A stretch of DNA of 31,886 nt. It comes from a virus. Of this stretch, positions 1 through 7,721 are shown piece after piece; position 1 is the first letter of the stretch, and the number at the start of each line of letters is the position of its first letter. The DNA lies in IMG/VR virus record IMGVR_UViG_3300042691_029898, positions 1-31,886 of that record; one strand, written 5' to 3'. A program made the translations under genes and the position numbers. The notes under the pieces were generated by a model. The model saw nothing but the letters and a program-made list of their open reading frames with translations. It searched no databases and was not told the DNA's origin.

Positions 1-2
1 AA

Positions 3-2030
3 ACACAGACAACACCATCTGATATAGTAACAAGTTTGATAATTCAATATTATGGGTCAACAACAACAGATGCAACACAACCACAGTTTATTGTTCAGTC
101 GTTGAGTTTTCTACCACCACAAATAACTACCACAACAACACAAACCCCAATAGAAAAGCTATTCAATCAACCAACATCTAATAGTGGATTTGATAACGGA
201 ACAAATATGTCCAAGTTTTTTAACTTAATGAATGACTACATCACAAATGGTGAAAAATATTTGAACTTAATTTTGGACGATACTCTTATTAGGACACGAG
301 CAAAGTTAGGTAATGTCAATGTAACAACAGAAAACACAGGGGTTAAATATACAGAGTTCAACGGAGAACAAACAAGATTGGAAATATGGGAATCTTTGAA
401 ATCAATAAATGATAAATGGATTTCTGGTGGTGACTTAAAAACAAAAACATTATTTGAAGATGTAATGTTAATGGATAGAGCAAGTAGAGACATAGGACAA
501 AAAATATTTGTTGATATATTCAAATTAAAAGACTTAATTGAATATATGGATTATAATAATTTTATGTTAGGTGTAATACAAACAATTTTTACCGATAATA
601 GATTCACACCATTTGTCCTTCCATCGTATGCCAATTTTTACAACGTTCAAGATGTTAGTAAGAATGCATCCCCTAGACCAGAAGGGACACTACAATTTGC
701 AAATAATTTATTTGGAACGTTTTTGGACGTTGATTATAGAGATACCTCATCAAAATATATTGCAATTTATGCTTATGTACCAAGCACACATTTGGCAATG
801 AATGAAAATGTCGATTACAGATATAGAGATGACGCATTTGACTTGAGAAGGGCATCAGACAATCCACTAATAGAAAGTCAAGATGGTAAAAACGATTGGG
901 ATAAATCAAATAAAGTGGTCGGTTTTAATGTCGATATCGGACCTCAAAACCAACAAATATTCAAACAGTTAGATATCGCACAAGATCCAGGAAAACCAAC
1001 TGCAGAATCGGAACAGATGCTAACTCAAATGGCAAATACATACAGGAACAGAGGTGGAACATCACAAAGTGTGTCACTTTATAATGTATATAAAAATAGA
1101 AGTTATAGATGTTCGATTGATATGTTAGGTAATGCCATGATACAACCTACAATGTATTTTAATTTAAGAAACGTTCCTTTATTTAGTGGTCCTTACATGA
1201 TAACAAATGTAAGTCATAGAATAAGTGAAAATGGTTTTGATACGACATTTGAAGGACAAAGACAACCATTCTATAGTATTCCTGCCATAGACACATTGTT
1301 ACAATCACTAACATCCAAAATATTGGAAACATTAAAAGAAAAACTTGAACAACAAGATAAAGAAATAAATGAACAAAACAACATATTAGCACAAAAGTCT
1401 GACATTATTAATCGTATAAATTCAGAAAAAAATGTGTTGACTACAAATCAAAATTGTCAATCTAACCTAAATTCGACTTTTGCAGAATTCACAAATACAA
1501 CACCAACTACAACATCAATTTCGTTCAAAGAGGCAAATGATGTGATAACCAAAAAAATTAATACACTTTCAATAGGTAATACCGCTAAAGGAAAATTGTG
1601 GCATTTCATCATTGGAACAATGTATGTAGAAACAGGAGAAGGTAATAAATATACATCAAAAGATAATAATTATGCTTCAGTAAATTTGAATATTAATCCA
1701 TGGGGAGGATCCTCAACATATTTTAATAAAAAGTATTTCTGTGTGAATAGAGGAAATAATCAAAATATACCATTAGCATCTTTTGATTCATTCGACATAT
1801 TCATTGATTTTTTCATCGCCAAGTTCAAAAGTAAAGTGAATGGAATAGGACAATATACTTTAGATGAACCAGAAAAATACAGAGTTGAATTAGCAAAAGC
1901 AAACACAATTTATTGGCCCGAGAATTTGGAAGAGTCTGTTTGGACTTCACTTAACGAACAAGAAAAGAAAAAATTGGAAAATAAAATTGCAATACCAATA
2001 GAATACATAATAGCGCAAAATGGAAGCTAA
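3..2030 (+). CDS. Baseplate hub protein with C-terminal glucosaminidase-like domain (5' end missing)
   Basis: The frame is open to the left edge: codons from base 3 run without a stop into the TTG at 36, so the true start lies outside the window. Residues below count from that TTG. About 350-415 (SYRCSIDMLGNAMIQP, then VPLFSGPYMITNVSHRI and a TTFEGQRQP ending) match the conserved core of gp27/gpD-type tail hub proteins, which form the central ring under the tail tube. A probable coiled coil follows at about 420-475. The C-terminal part has YVETGEG with Glu532, then an N-rich stretch, a WGGS and ASFDSFDIFIDFF. That order resembles GH73 glucosaminidases, with Glu532 the likely catalytic acid. 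I infer a hub fused to a cell-wall-cutting tip, in place of T4 gp5 lysozyme. Hub assignment is fairly sure; the enzyme call is weaker. Confidence 0.75.
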   Translation, partial: TQTTPSDIVTSLIIQYYGSTTTDATQPQFIVQSLSFLPPQITTTTTQTPIEKLFNQPTSNSGFDNGTNMSKFFNLMNDYITNGEKYLNLILDDTLIRTRAKLGNVNVTTENTGVKYTEFNGEQTRLEIWESLKSINDKWISGGDLKTKTLFEDVMLMDRASRDIGQKIFVDIFKLKDLIEYMDYNNFMLGVIQTIFTDNRFTPFVLPSYANFYNVQDVSKNASPRPEGTLQFANNLFGTFLDVDYRDTSSKYIAIYAYVPSTHLAMNENVDYRYRDDAFDLRRASDNPLIESQDGKNDWDKSNKVVGFNVDIGPQNQQIFKQLDIAQDPGKPTAESEQMLTQMANTYRNRGGTSQSVSLYNVYKNRSYRCSIDMLGNAMIQPTMYFNLRNVPLFSGPYMITNVSHRISENGFDTTFEGQRQPFYSIPAIDTLLQSLTSKILETLKEKLEQQDKEINEQNNILAQKSDIINRINSEKNVLTTNQNCQSNLNSTFAEFTNTTPTTTSISFKEANDVITKKINTLSIGNTAKGKLWHFIIGTMYVETGEGNKYTSKDNNYASVNLNINPWGGSSTYFNKKYFCVNRGNNQNIPLASFDSFDIFIDFFIAKFKSKVNGIGQYTLDEPEKYRVELAKANTIYWPENLEESVWTSLNEQEKKKLENKIAIPIEYIIAQNGS

Positions 2031-2292
2031 TTTTTCTACATTAGTAGATATTTATAAGAAAAAAGATATGAATACAAAATTAATATTAGATAATTACTTG
2101 GGAAAAAATACAAGAATGTCTGAAAAAGACGCTGGAAATGGATTCAAAGAAGTATGTGACTTGGATACAGGAGATTGTTATACAATCAGAATGAAAGACG
2201 GACTTATTGAAAGGGTAGATAACACTATGAACAGGTTCAAAAAAATTCAGGTTGAAACAAAATCAGGGATAAAAACATTATTAAACGGTTAA
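2020..2292 (+). CDS. Small hypothetical protein
   Basis: I do not recognise this 90-residue protein. It is lysine- and aspartate-rich, with two cysteines in CDLDTGDC near residues 47-54 that could form a disulfide or bind metal. Its second half (RMKDGLIERVDN, then IQVETKSGIKTLLNG) reads like a small beta-rich domain. The start used here overlaps the end of the hub gene by 11 bases. A second ATG at 2068 would give 74 residues and leave a 37-base gap. Just upstream of it is TATTTATA (2049-2056) and an A-rich leader, close to the motif seen before other units in this window, so the shorter form is a serious alternative. The next gene begins 3 bases after the stop. Its place after the hub suggests a late structural or assembly role. 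Confidence 0.6.
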   Translation: MEANFSTLVDIYKKKDMNTKLILDNYLGKNTRMSEKDAGNGFKEVCDLDTGDCYTIRMKDGLIERVDNTMNRFKKIQVETKSGIKTLLNG

Positions 2293-2295
2293 GAC

Positions 2296-2982
2296 ATGGC
2301 AATCGACAAAAAAATACTAGAAGAAATACAGAGATATAGAAGTATTAATCAATATATTAATGAACAAGCACCCCCACCACCAGGTGAGGAATTGCCACCC
2401 CCTCCAGGTGGAGAAGTGGGAGCATTACCTCCACCACCTGAACCAGGAGCAGAACCAGGAGCCGCACCCCCAACTGAACCAGGGGCAGAACCAGGAGGTG
2501 AAGCAGCTCCAACAGGAGCAACACCTGTTGATGTGGCAACTGATGCGGACGTAGAAGAAGTTTCAGGTGAAGACGAAGAGGGTGGTGAAGAAGAAATTGA
2601 TATCACCGATTTGATAGATTCACAAAAAACAATGGCTGATAAACAAGAAGAGTATTTTAATAATCTTTTCACACAATTATCAACATTAGAAACCAAGTTG
2701 GGGGAAATGGATCAGTTAATTAACAAAATAAATGATTTGGAAACAAAGTTCGATCAGTTTCGTCCAAAAACACCTGAAGAAAAATTAGAATTAAGAAGTT
2801 TGGATTCAGGACCGTTCAAACAAAAATTGTCAGATTTCTTTGAAGATAAGCAAGAAGAAATGAAACAATCAGGAAAAAATGAATATGTATTAACAACAGA
2901 TGAAGTGGAAGATTATTCACCAGAAGAAGTTAAGACATCGTTCCAAGATTATGAAGATGAGGAAAATAATGATATGATGTAA
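2296..2982 (+). CDS. Proline-rich, acidic, coiled-coil protein, probably virion-associated
   Basis: The protein has 228 residues in four visible parts. Residues 1-25 form a likely amphipathic helix ending in YINEQ. Residues 26-77 are a proline/glycine/glutamate linker with repeated PPPP and EPGAEPG units. Residues 84-107 are very acidic. Residues about 117-155 show heptad-like leucine/isoleucine spacing typical of a coiled coil, and the tail is again acidic. I recognise no enzyme motif. Low complexity, extended linker and coiled coil fit a scaffold, core or tail-associated structural protein, but this is inference from composition. The I-N-E/Q site at 21-24 resembles the (I/L)xE cleavage sites of T4-type prohead proteases. 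The gene lies 3 bases after the previous one, and its stop is followed by a hairpin terminator. Confidence 0.7.
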   Translation: MAIDKKILEEIQRYRSINQYINEQAPPPPGEELPPPPGGEVGALPPPPEPGAEPGAAPPTEPGAEPGGEAAPTGATPVDVATDADVEEVSGEDEEGGEEEIDITDLIDSQKTMADKQEEYFNNLFTQLSTLETKLGEMDQLINKINDLETKFDQFRPKTPEEKLELRSLDSGPFKQKLSDFFEDKQEEMKQSGKNEYVLTTDEVEDYSPEEVKTSFQDYEDEENNDMM

Positions 2983-2988
2983 TTATTA

Positions 2989-3022
2989 GAGAGGGACATA
3001 CGTGTCCTTCTCAAAAAATTTT
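2989..3022 (+). terminator. Hairpin terminator with UACG tetraloop
   Basis: GAGAGGGACA (2989-2998) pairs with TGTCCTTCTC (3003-3012) in a 10-bp stem with one G-T wobble around a TACG loop, a UNCG-type stable tetraloop. It is followed by six A and four T. The short T run makes it weaker than the other two, but its position right after a stop codon supports it. Confidence 0.65.
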
Positions 3023-3050
3023 AAGACGATATTGACTGCGACGATACTTT

Positions 3051-3058
3051 AATTTATA
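3051..3058 (+). promoter_or_regulatory. Possible promoter element before the ssDNA-binding protein gene
   Basis: The 69-base stretch between the terminator and the start at 3092 is AT-rich. It contains AATTTATA, a partial match to the TATTTAT(T/C) motif found in the other gaps, and TAACTTG at 3062-3068, a loose match to the Bacteroidota -7 element TAnnTTTG. A promoter is expected here because the gene is isolated between terminators, but neither match is strong. Confidence 0.25.
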
Positions 3059-3091
3059 TTTTAACTTGTAAACTTTTAATAACACAAATAT

Positions 3092-3955
3092 ATGGCGACA
3101 AACAATGTTCTAGATGCAGTTTTGGCACAGTATGAAAGCTCAAAACAAAGTGGTTCTTCTTCCACTTCAAAAATGTCACAAGAAGAAAGAATGAAAAAAT
3201 ATTTTGCGGCTATCCTCAAAGACAATGAAAAACAAGGACAGCGTAAAATAAGAATTTTACCTACAACAGATGGATCCTCTCCTTTTAAGGAAGTTTGGTT
3301 TCATGAAGTATTTGTTGATGGTAAATGGCAAAAGTTCTACGATCCAGGAAAAAATAACAATGAGCGTTCTCCACTTAATGAAGTGTATGAAGAACTCATG
3401 TCCACAGGTAGAGATTCTGATAAAGAACTTGCAAAACAATATAAACCACGAAAGTTTTATATCGTTAAAGTAATCGACCGTGACAACGAACAAGATGGAC
3501 CGAAGTTTTGGCGATTCAAACACAATTACAAACAAGAAGGAATCTTTGATAAAATTATTCCTATCTACAAAGCAAAGGGTGATGTTGCCGACGCTGATAA
3601 AGGACGAGATTTGATTCTTGAACTTACAAAAGCAAAAACTCCCAAAGGTGCTTTCTATACGGTAATTCAAACAGTTATGTATGATGATCCAGCTCCTGTT
3701 CATGAGGATGAAGATGTAATGGCAGATTGGATTGGTGATGAACTAACATGGGAAGATGTGTATTCAAAAAAACCAACCGAATATCTTGAAGCAATTGCAC
3801 GAGGTGAGACACCACGTTGGGATTCTGACAAAGCAGGTTATGTTTATTCTAACACTACTGAATCAGAAGTTTCTATGGGTGGAGCAAAAAAAGAAACAAA
3901 AAAAGTTGTCGATCCACAGGTTAACGATGACATAGACGAAGAGCTACCATTTTAA
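3092..3955 (+). CDS. gp32-like single-stranded DNA-binding protein
   Basis: This 287-residue protein looks like the ssDNA-binding protein of T4-type phages, which coats replication and recombination intermediates and coordinates recombinase, helicase and polymerase. The core includes QRKIRILPTTDG (about 50-61), WFHEVFVDGKWQKFYDPG (69-86), KFYIVKVIDRD (121-131) and KFWRFKHN (138-145), with the order and spacing of the gp32 OB-fold. It ends in the acidic DDIDEELPF tail that SSB proteins use to recruit partners. It contains no cysteine: where T4 gp32 has zinc-binding CPVC, this has SPLN (93-96), so the zinc site is absent. The gene stands alone between two terminators, which would allow separate, high-level expression. 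UvsX, helicase and nuclease genes downstream fit the role. Confidence 0.85.
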   Translation: MATNNVLDAVLAQYESSKQSGSSSTSKMSQEERMKKYFAAILKDNEKQGQRKIRILPTTDGSSPFKEVWFHEVFVDGKWQKFYDPGKNNNERSPLNEVYEELMSTGRDSDKELAKQYKPRKFYIVKVIDRDNEQDGPKFWRFKHNYKQEGIFDKIIPIYKAKGDVADADKGRDLILELTKAKTPKGAFYTVIQTVMYDDPAPVHEDEDVMADWIGDELTWEDVYSKKPTEYLEAIARGETPRWDSDKAGYVYSNTTESEVSMGGAKKETKKVVDPQVNDDIDEELPF

Positions 3956-3971
3956 TCACTATTCTTACAAC

Positions 3972-3997
3972 GGACACCCCAAGCGGGTGTCCTTTTT
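3972..3997 (+). terminator. Strong rho-independent terminator after the ssDNA-binding protein gene
   Basis: GGACACCC (3972-3979) pairs perfectly with GGGTGTCC (3985-3992) around a 5-base loop, followed by TTTTT (3993-3997). It begins 17 bases after the stop and ends 4 bases before the next ATG. Confidence 0.9.
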
Positions 3998-4001
3998 AGT
4001 T

Positions 4002-4682
4002 ATGATATCAGTATTAACATTGACATATCAACGACCCCATATATTGGAGGAGGCAATACATTCATTTTTGTTACAGAACAACAAAACTTCTGAAATGATA
4101 ATAATAAATGATAGTAAGCACAGCACATATTATATTGAACACCCACAAATAGTAGTATATAATCTTAAAGAAAGGTTTTCAAGTATATCAAAAAAGATAG
4201 AGTGGGGATATAAACAATGTAAAAACAATTACATTTATAGATTAGACGATGATGATTTGTTAGCACCAAACGGATTAAACAGGGCAGAAAAATTCATAAA
4301 AGAAAACGAAGGATACGATATATACCGCTCAAAAGAAGCTATTTTTTTTGTTGAAAACAAATATGAAAATAAAACCGCTAATACTAACACAGGAAATATC
4401 TACAAAAAAGAATATTTTGATAGAATAAAATTTCACGACAATAGTTTTGGTGAGGATTATGACATCACATTCAAAAGAAATGGAAAAATATATGAAGATG
4501 ATGGAGAACCAACTATGGTATATAGGTGGGGAATGAACACATATCATGTATCTGGTATGGGTAATATCAGAAATCAAGAAATGATGTCAAACGTGGATAA
4601 AATAACAAAAACAAGTATTGGAAAATATCATCTAAACCCCCACTTTAATGATGATTATTACAAAATGATTGATTATACTTAA
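4002..4682 (+). CDS. Family 2 glycosyltransferase (GT-A fold)
   Basis: The 226-residue protein starts with MISVLTLTYQRPHILEEAI, the usual nucleotide-sugar-binding opening of GT2 enzymes. It has MIIINDS at 32-38, the metal-binding acidic run RLDDDDLLAPNG (80-91) and a later GEDYD that may supply the catalytic base. It should transfer a sugar from a nucleotide-sugar donor; acceptor and sugar cannot be told from sequence. The ATG at 4002 is chosen over an in-frame GTG at 3987, because that GTG lies inside the stem of the preceding terminator and would add five residues before the conserved start. There is no Shine-Dalgarno sequence. Sitting between the ssDNA-binding and recombinase genes, it could modify DNA, a virion protein or a host glycan. 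Confidence 0.85.
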   Translation: MISVLTLTYQRPHILEEAIHSFLLQNNKTSEMIIINDSKHSTYYIEHPQIVVYNLKERFSSISKKIEWGYKQCKNNYIYRLDDDDLLAPNGLNRAEKFIKENEGYDIYRSKEAIFFVENKYENKTANTNTGNIYKKEYFDRIKFHDNSFGEDYDITFKRNGKIYEDDGEPTMVYRWGMNTYHVSGMGNIRNQEMMSNVDKITKTSIGKYHLNPHFNDDYYKMIDYT

Positions 4683-4693
4683 ATAAAAAAATT

Positions 4694-5698
4694 ATGGCAA
4701 TTAAAAAAAATGATTTCACTTCTCTAAAGAAGAAGTTTTCTACGTCAGCAAAATACAAACCACAACGTTTCTTTGATTTGGGTTCAGAGTTTTTAGATGC
4801 GGTGGGACTACCAGGTCCTGCAATTGGACACCTTAATATGTTATTGGGTCACTCTGATACGGGAAAAACTACGGCACTTGTTAAAACTGCGGTAGACGCT
4901 CAAAAGAAAGGTATTCTTCCAGTATTCATTATAACGGAACAAAAGTGGAGTTTTGAACACGCAAAACTTATGGGTTTTGAATGTGAAGAAGTAGTTGATG
5001 AAGAAACAGGAGAACTTGAATGGGACGGATTTTATATATTCAATAATAACTTTGATTATATCGAACAAATTACCGATTATATCAATAGTATGTTAGACGC
5101 ACAAGAAAAAGGAGAATTAGAATATGATTTGTGCTTCCTATGGGATTCAGTAGGTTCTGTTCCTTGTAAAATGACATATGAAGGTAAGGGTGGAAAACAA
5201 CATAATGCATCAACGTTGGCGGACAAGATTGGTATGGGAATTAACCAAAGAATTTCAGGTTCACGTAAGTCTGATTCTAAATACGAAAACACACTAATCA
5301 TTGTTAACCAACCTTGGGTTGAATTACCTGATAATCCTTTTGGGCAACCAAAAATTAAGGCAAAAGGTGGTGAGGCAATTTGGTTAAACTCTTCTTTGGT
5401 ATTTTTATTTGGTAATCAAAAAGGTGCTGGCACAACAAAGATTACTGCAACTAAAGATAAGAGAACTGTAAAATTTGCGTCAAGGACAAAAGTATCTGTT
5501 ATGAAAAACCATATCAACGGTTTGGGATTTGAAGACGGAAAGATTATCGTAACACCTCATGGTTTTATCGCAGGTAAAGACTCAAGTGAAGAAAAAACGT
5601 CAATTGAAAAATATAAAAAAGAACACGCAGACTATTGGAAAACAATAATTGGTGTTGATGGTGATTTTGATTTGAAAGAAGAAAAAAGTTATGAGTAA
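4694..5698 (+). CDS. uvsX: UvsX/RecA-like recombinase
   Basis: This 334-residue ATPase should form filaments on ssDNA and drive strand exchange for recombination-dependent replication and repair. Walker A is GHSDTGKTT (52-60), the likely catalytic glutamate is E82 in ITEQKW, and Walker B is LCFLWDS (146-152). A basic stretch, NQRISGSRKSDSKYENT (184-200), precedes LIIVNQPW. The KIKAKGGEAIWLNSSLVF segment (220-237) matches the RecA/UvsX L2-type region. Length is near that of T4 UvsX. The gene begins 11 bases after the glycosyltransferase stop, with an A-rich leader and no Shine-Dalgarno sequence. Its last 8 bases (ATGAGTAA) overlap the methyltransferase start, so the two are probably translationally coupled. 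It likely works with the ssDNA-binding protein encoded upstream. Confidence 0.9.
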   Translation: MAIKKNDFTSLKKKFSTSAKYKPQRFFDLGSEFLDAVGLPGPAIGHLNMLLGHSDTGKTTALVKTAVDAQKKGILPVFIITEQKWSFEHAKLMGFECEEVVDEETGELEWDGFYIFNNNFDYIEQITDYINSMLDAQEKGELEYDLCFLWDSVGSVPCKMTYEGKGGKQHNASTLADKIGMGINQRISGSRKSDSKYENTLIIVNQPWVELPDNPFGQPKIKAKGGEAIWLNSSLVFLFGNQKGAGTTKITATKDKRTVKFASRTKVSVMKNHINGLGFEDGKIIVTPHGFIAGKDSSEEKTSIEKYKKEHADYWKTIIGVDGDFDLKEEKSYE

Positions 5699-6707
5699 AA
5701 AATTGAAAGTTGTAAGCTTGTTTTCAGGCTATGGAACACAAGAACTTGCATTGAAATATATTGGGGTGGATTACGAAAATGTTGCAAATTGTGACAATTT
5801 CAAACCTGCTAATGAGTGTTATGATACTTTACACGAAACAACAATGGGTAATTTGGGTGATATAACAAAAATTGATGAATCAAATTTCCCACAATGTGAT
5901 TTATTAACCTATTCATTCCCTTGCCAAGACATTTCAATTTCAGGTGTCCAAAGAGGAATCAAAGAAGGAACAAGGAGTGGTTTGTTGTATGACGTTGAAA
6001 GAATATTATCAACAAATCGCCCCAAGTATCTTTTGATGGAGAATGTAAAAAACCTTGTTTCTAAAAACCACCGTGAAAATTTTAATAAACACATTTATTT
6101 TTTAAGAGGGCTTGGATATAGTTCATATTGGAGAGTTCTTAACGGTGCTGACTTTGGTTGTCCCCAAAATAGGGAAAGAGTTTTTATGATGTCAGTCCTT
6201 ACTGAAGAACCAACCGTTGTAAAGGAAAAAATGATGAATGTAAATAATCATAAAAAAGATAGAGTCAGTATGAATACTTTTATCGAAGATGATTATTCAG
6301 AGTCTCTTATTATTGAATGTGATTATACCAAACATACACCACAAAAAAAATCTATCTGTCAGTTAGTTGGGAGAAGAAATGATGTAAAATACGATCAAGC
6401 AAGAAGAATATACTCTATAGACGGATGTTCTCCATGTCTTACAACAAGTGGTTCTCCACAAATTATGTTAAAAGACGGAACTATAAGATATATCACTGCA
6501 AGAGAAGGTTATAGATTTATGGGTGTTAAAGAAGATGATATTGATATGCTATTAACCACATCATTGTCTAATAGTAATCACGTATCACTCGCAGGAAATT
6601 CTATCTGTGTTCCTGTAATGGAAGCTATATTCAGTGAATTTTTCCAAGAATATATTAAAGAAGAAAAAGTATTGTCAAACCATCTTAATGATAGTGTAAA
6701 TGACTAA
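5691..6707 (+). CDS. DNA (cytosine-5) methyltransferase
   Basis: All key C5-methyltransferase motifs are present in order in 338 residues: motif I VVSLFSGYGTQELAL (7-21, SAM binding), motif IV SFPCQDIS (75-82) with catalytic Cys78, motif VI MENV (116-119), motif VIII QNRERVF (159-165), and a motif X-like GNSICVPVMEAIF near the C-terminus. It should methylate cytosines in DNA using S-adenosylmethionine. The stretch of about 200-260 is the likely target-recognition region, so specificity cannot be stated. No restriction enzyme gene is adjacent, so it behaves as a stand-alone phage methyltransferase, plausibly protecting phage DNA. It overlaps the recombinase gene by 8 bases and the nuclease gene by 8 bases, so it belongs to this operon rather than being a loose insertion. 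Confidence 0.92.
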   Translation: MSKKLKVVSLFSGYGTQELALKYIGVDYENVANCDNFKPANECYDTLHETTMGNLGDITKIDESNFPQCDLLTYSFPCQDISISGVQRGIKEGTRSGLLYDVERILSTNRPKYLLMENVKNLVSKNHRENFNKHIYFLRGLGYSSYWRVLNGADFGCPQNRERVFMMSVLTEEPTVVKEKMMNVNNHKKDRVSMNTFIEDDYSESLIIECDYTKHTPQKKSICQLVGRRNDVKYDQARRIYSIDGCSPCLTTSGSPQIMLKDGTIRYITAREGYRFMGVKEDDIDMLLTTSLSNSNHVSLAGNSICVPVMEAIFSEFFQEYIKEEKVLSNHLNDSVND

Positions 6708-7716
6708 AACCCTTTTGGTTGATGGAAACAATCTATTAAAGATTGGTTTTCACGGAGTAAAAGACTTCTTCAACAAAGGAAATCATGTTGGTGGAATATG
6801 GCATTTTCTGAATACATTAAGAAAGTTTTTAGAGGAAACAAACTACAATAAAGTTGTTGTGTTTTGGGACGCAGAAACCTCATCATCACAAAGAAGATTG
6901 TTATACCCCAAATATAAACTTAACAGAAAAACAAAGAGTTCAGAAGATTTCAAGGAGGAATCTTTTGAAACCCAAAAACAAAGGGTAAAACAATACATGG
7001 AGGAAATGTTTGTAAGACAACTCCAAGTAGAAAATTCTGAAGCTGATGATTTGATAGCATATTATTGTCAAATATCTTTAGATGAAGACAAAACAATATT
7101 TTCATCAGATAGAGATTTAACACAATTGATTTCAGAGAATGTAACAATATATTCACCAATACAAAAAAAGTTTTACAAAAATGGTGATAAAATAAAGTTA
7201 TATGAAAGTGAAATACCACATTACAACATTAAAACGTATAAAATAATTACAGGTGACTCGTCAGATAATATTGATGGAATATATTATTTGGGTGAGAAAA
7301 CATTTATAAAAATGTTCCCTGAAATCCTTGAAACAGAAATTAAATATACCGATATTTTAACAAAGGCGGAGAAACTTTTAACAGAACAAAAAAGTAATGT
7401 TGCATTACAAAACCTATTAAGTGGTAAAACAAAAGAAGGTATTTTTGGTGACGAGTTTTTTACAATAAATGAAAAACTTGTCGATTTAGAAAACCCTTTG
7501 ATTTCAGATGAAGGTAAAGAGATTGTTAGACTGTATTATTCAGAGACACTCGACCCTGATGGAAGAGGACATAGAAACTTAATAAGAATGATGATGGAAG
7601 ATGGATTTTTTAAGTTCTTACCAAAAGGTGACGAAGCTTGGGTAAATTTTCTTAAACCTTTCTTAAAATTATCAAGAAAAGAAAAACATAAATTTAGAAA
7701 CAAAACAAAAAAGTGA
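6700..7716 (+). CDS. rnh: T4 RNase H/FEN-type 5'-3' nuclease
   Basis: The 338-residue protein has the metal-binding acidic residues of the PIN/FEN superfamily: D8 in LLVDGNNLL, D57 in VVFWDAE, E114/D116/D117 in NSEADDLIA, D137/D139 in FSSDRDL, and D186/D189 in ITGDSSDNIDG. The last set leads into the helix-3-turn-helix that binds DNA. YPKYKLNRK (69-77) is the usual FEN/exonuclease element. In T4 the homologue removes RNA primers from lagging-strand fragments together with gp32, which fits the neighbours here. The start lies within the ATGACTAA overlap with the methyltransferase stop. The C-terminal 100 residues are charged and resemble the gp32-interacting C-terminal domain of T4 RNase H only in general character. 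Confidence 0.88.
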   Translation: MTKTLLVDGNNLLKIGFHGVKDFFNKGNHVGGIWHFLNTLRKFLEETNYNKVVVFWDAETSSSQRRLLYPKYKLNRKTKSSEDFKEESFETQKQRVKQYMEEMFVRQLQVENSEADDLIAYYCQISLDEDKTIFSSDRDLTQLISENVTIYSPIQKKFYKNGDKIKLYESEIPHYNIKTYKIITGDSSDNIDGIYYLGEKTFIKMFPEILETEIKYTDILTKAEKLLTEQKSNVALQNLLSGKTKEGIFGDEFFTINEKLVDLENPLISDEGKEIVRLYYSETLDPDGRGHRNLIRMMMEDGFFKFLPKGDEAWVNFLKPFLKLSRKEKHKFRNKTKK

Positions 7717-7721
7717 GAACA

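Noticed and set aside
2349-2696. 115-aa minus-strand reading frame rich in Ser/Pro/Gly
   Set aside because: It is the complement of the proline/glycine/glutamate linker of a well-supported + strand gene; low GC-rich complexity there removes stops on both strands.
3257-3703. 148-aa minus-strand reading frame
   Set aside because: Complement of the ssDNA-binding protein core; the + strand product is recognisable and the complement is not.
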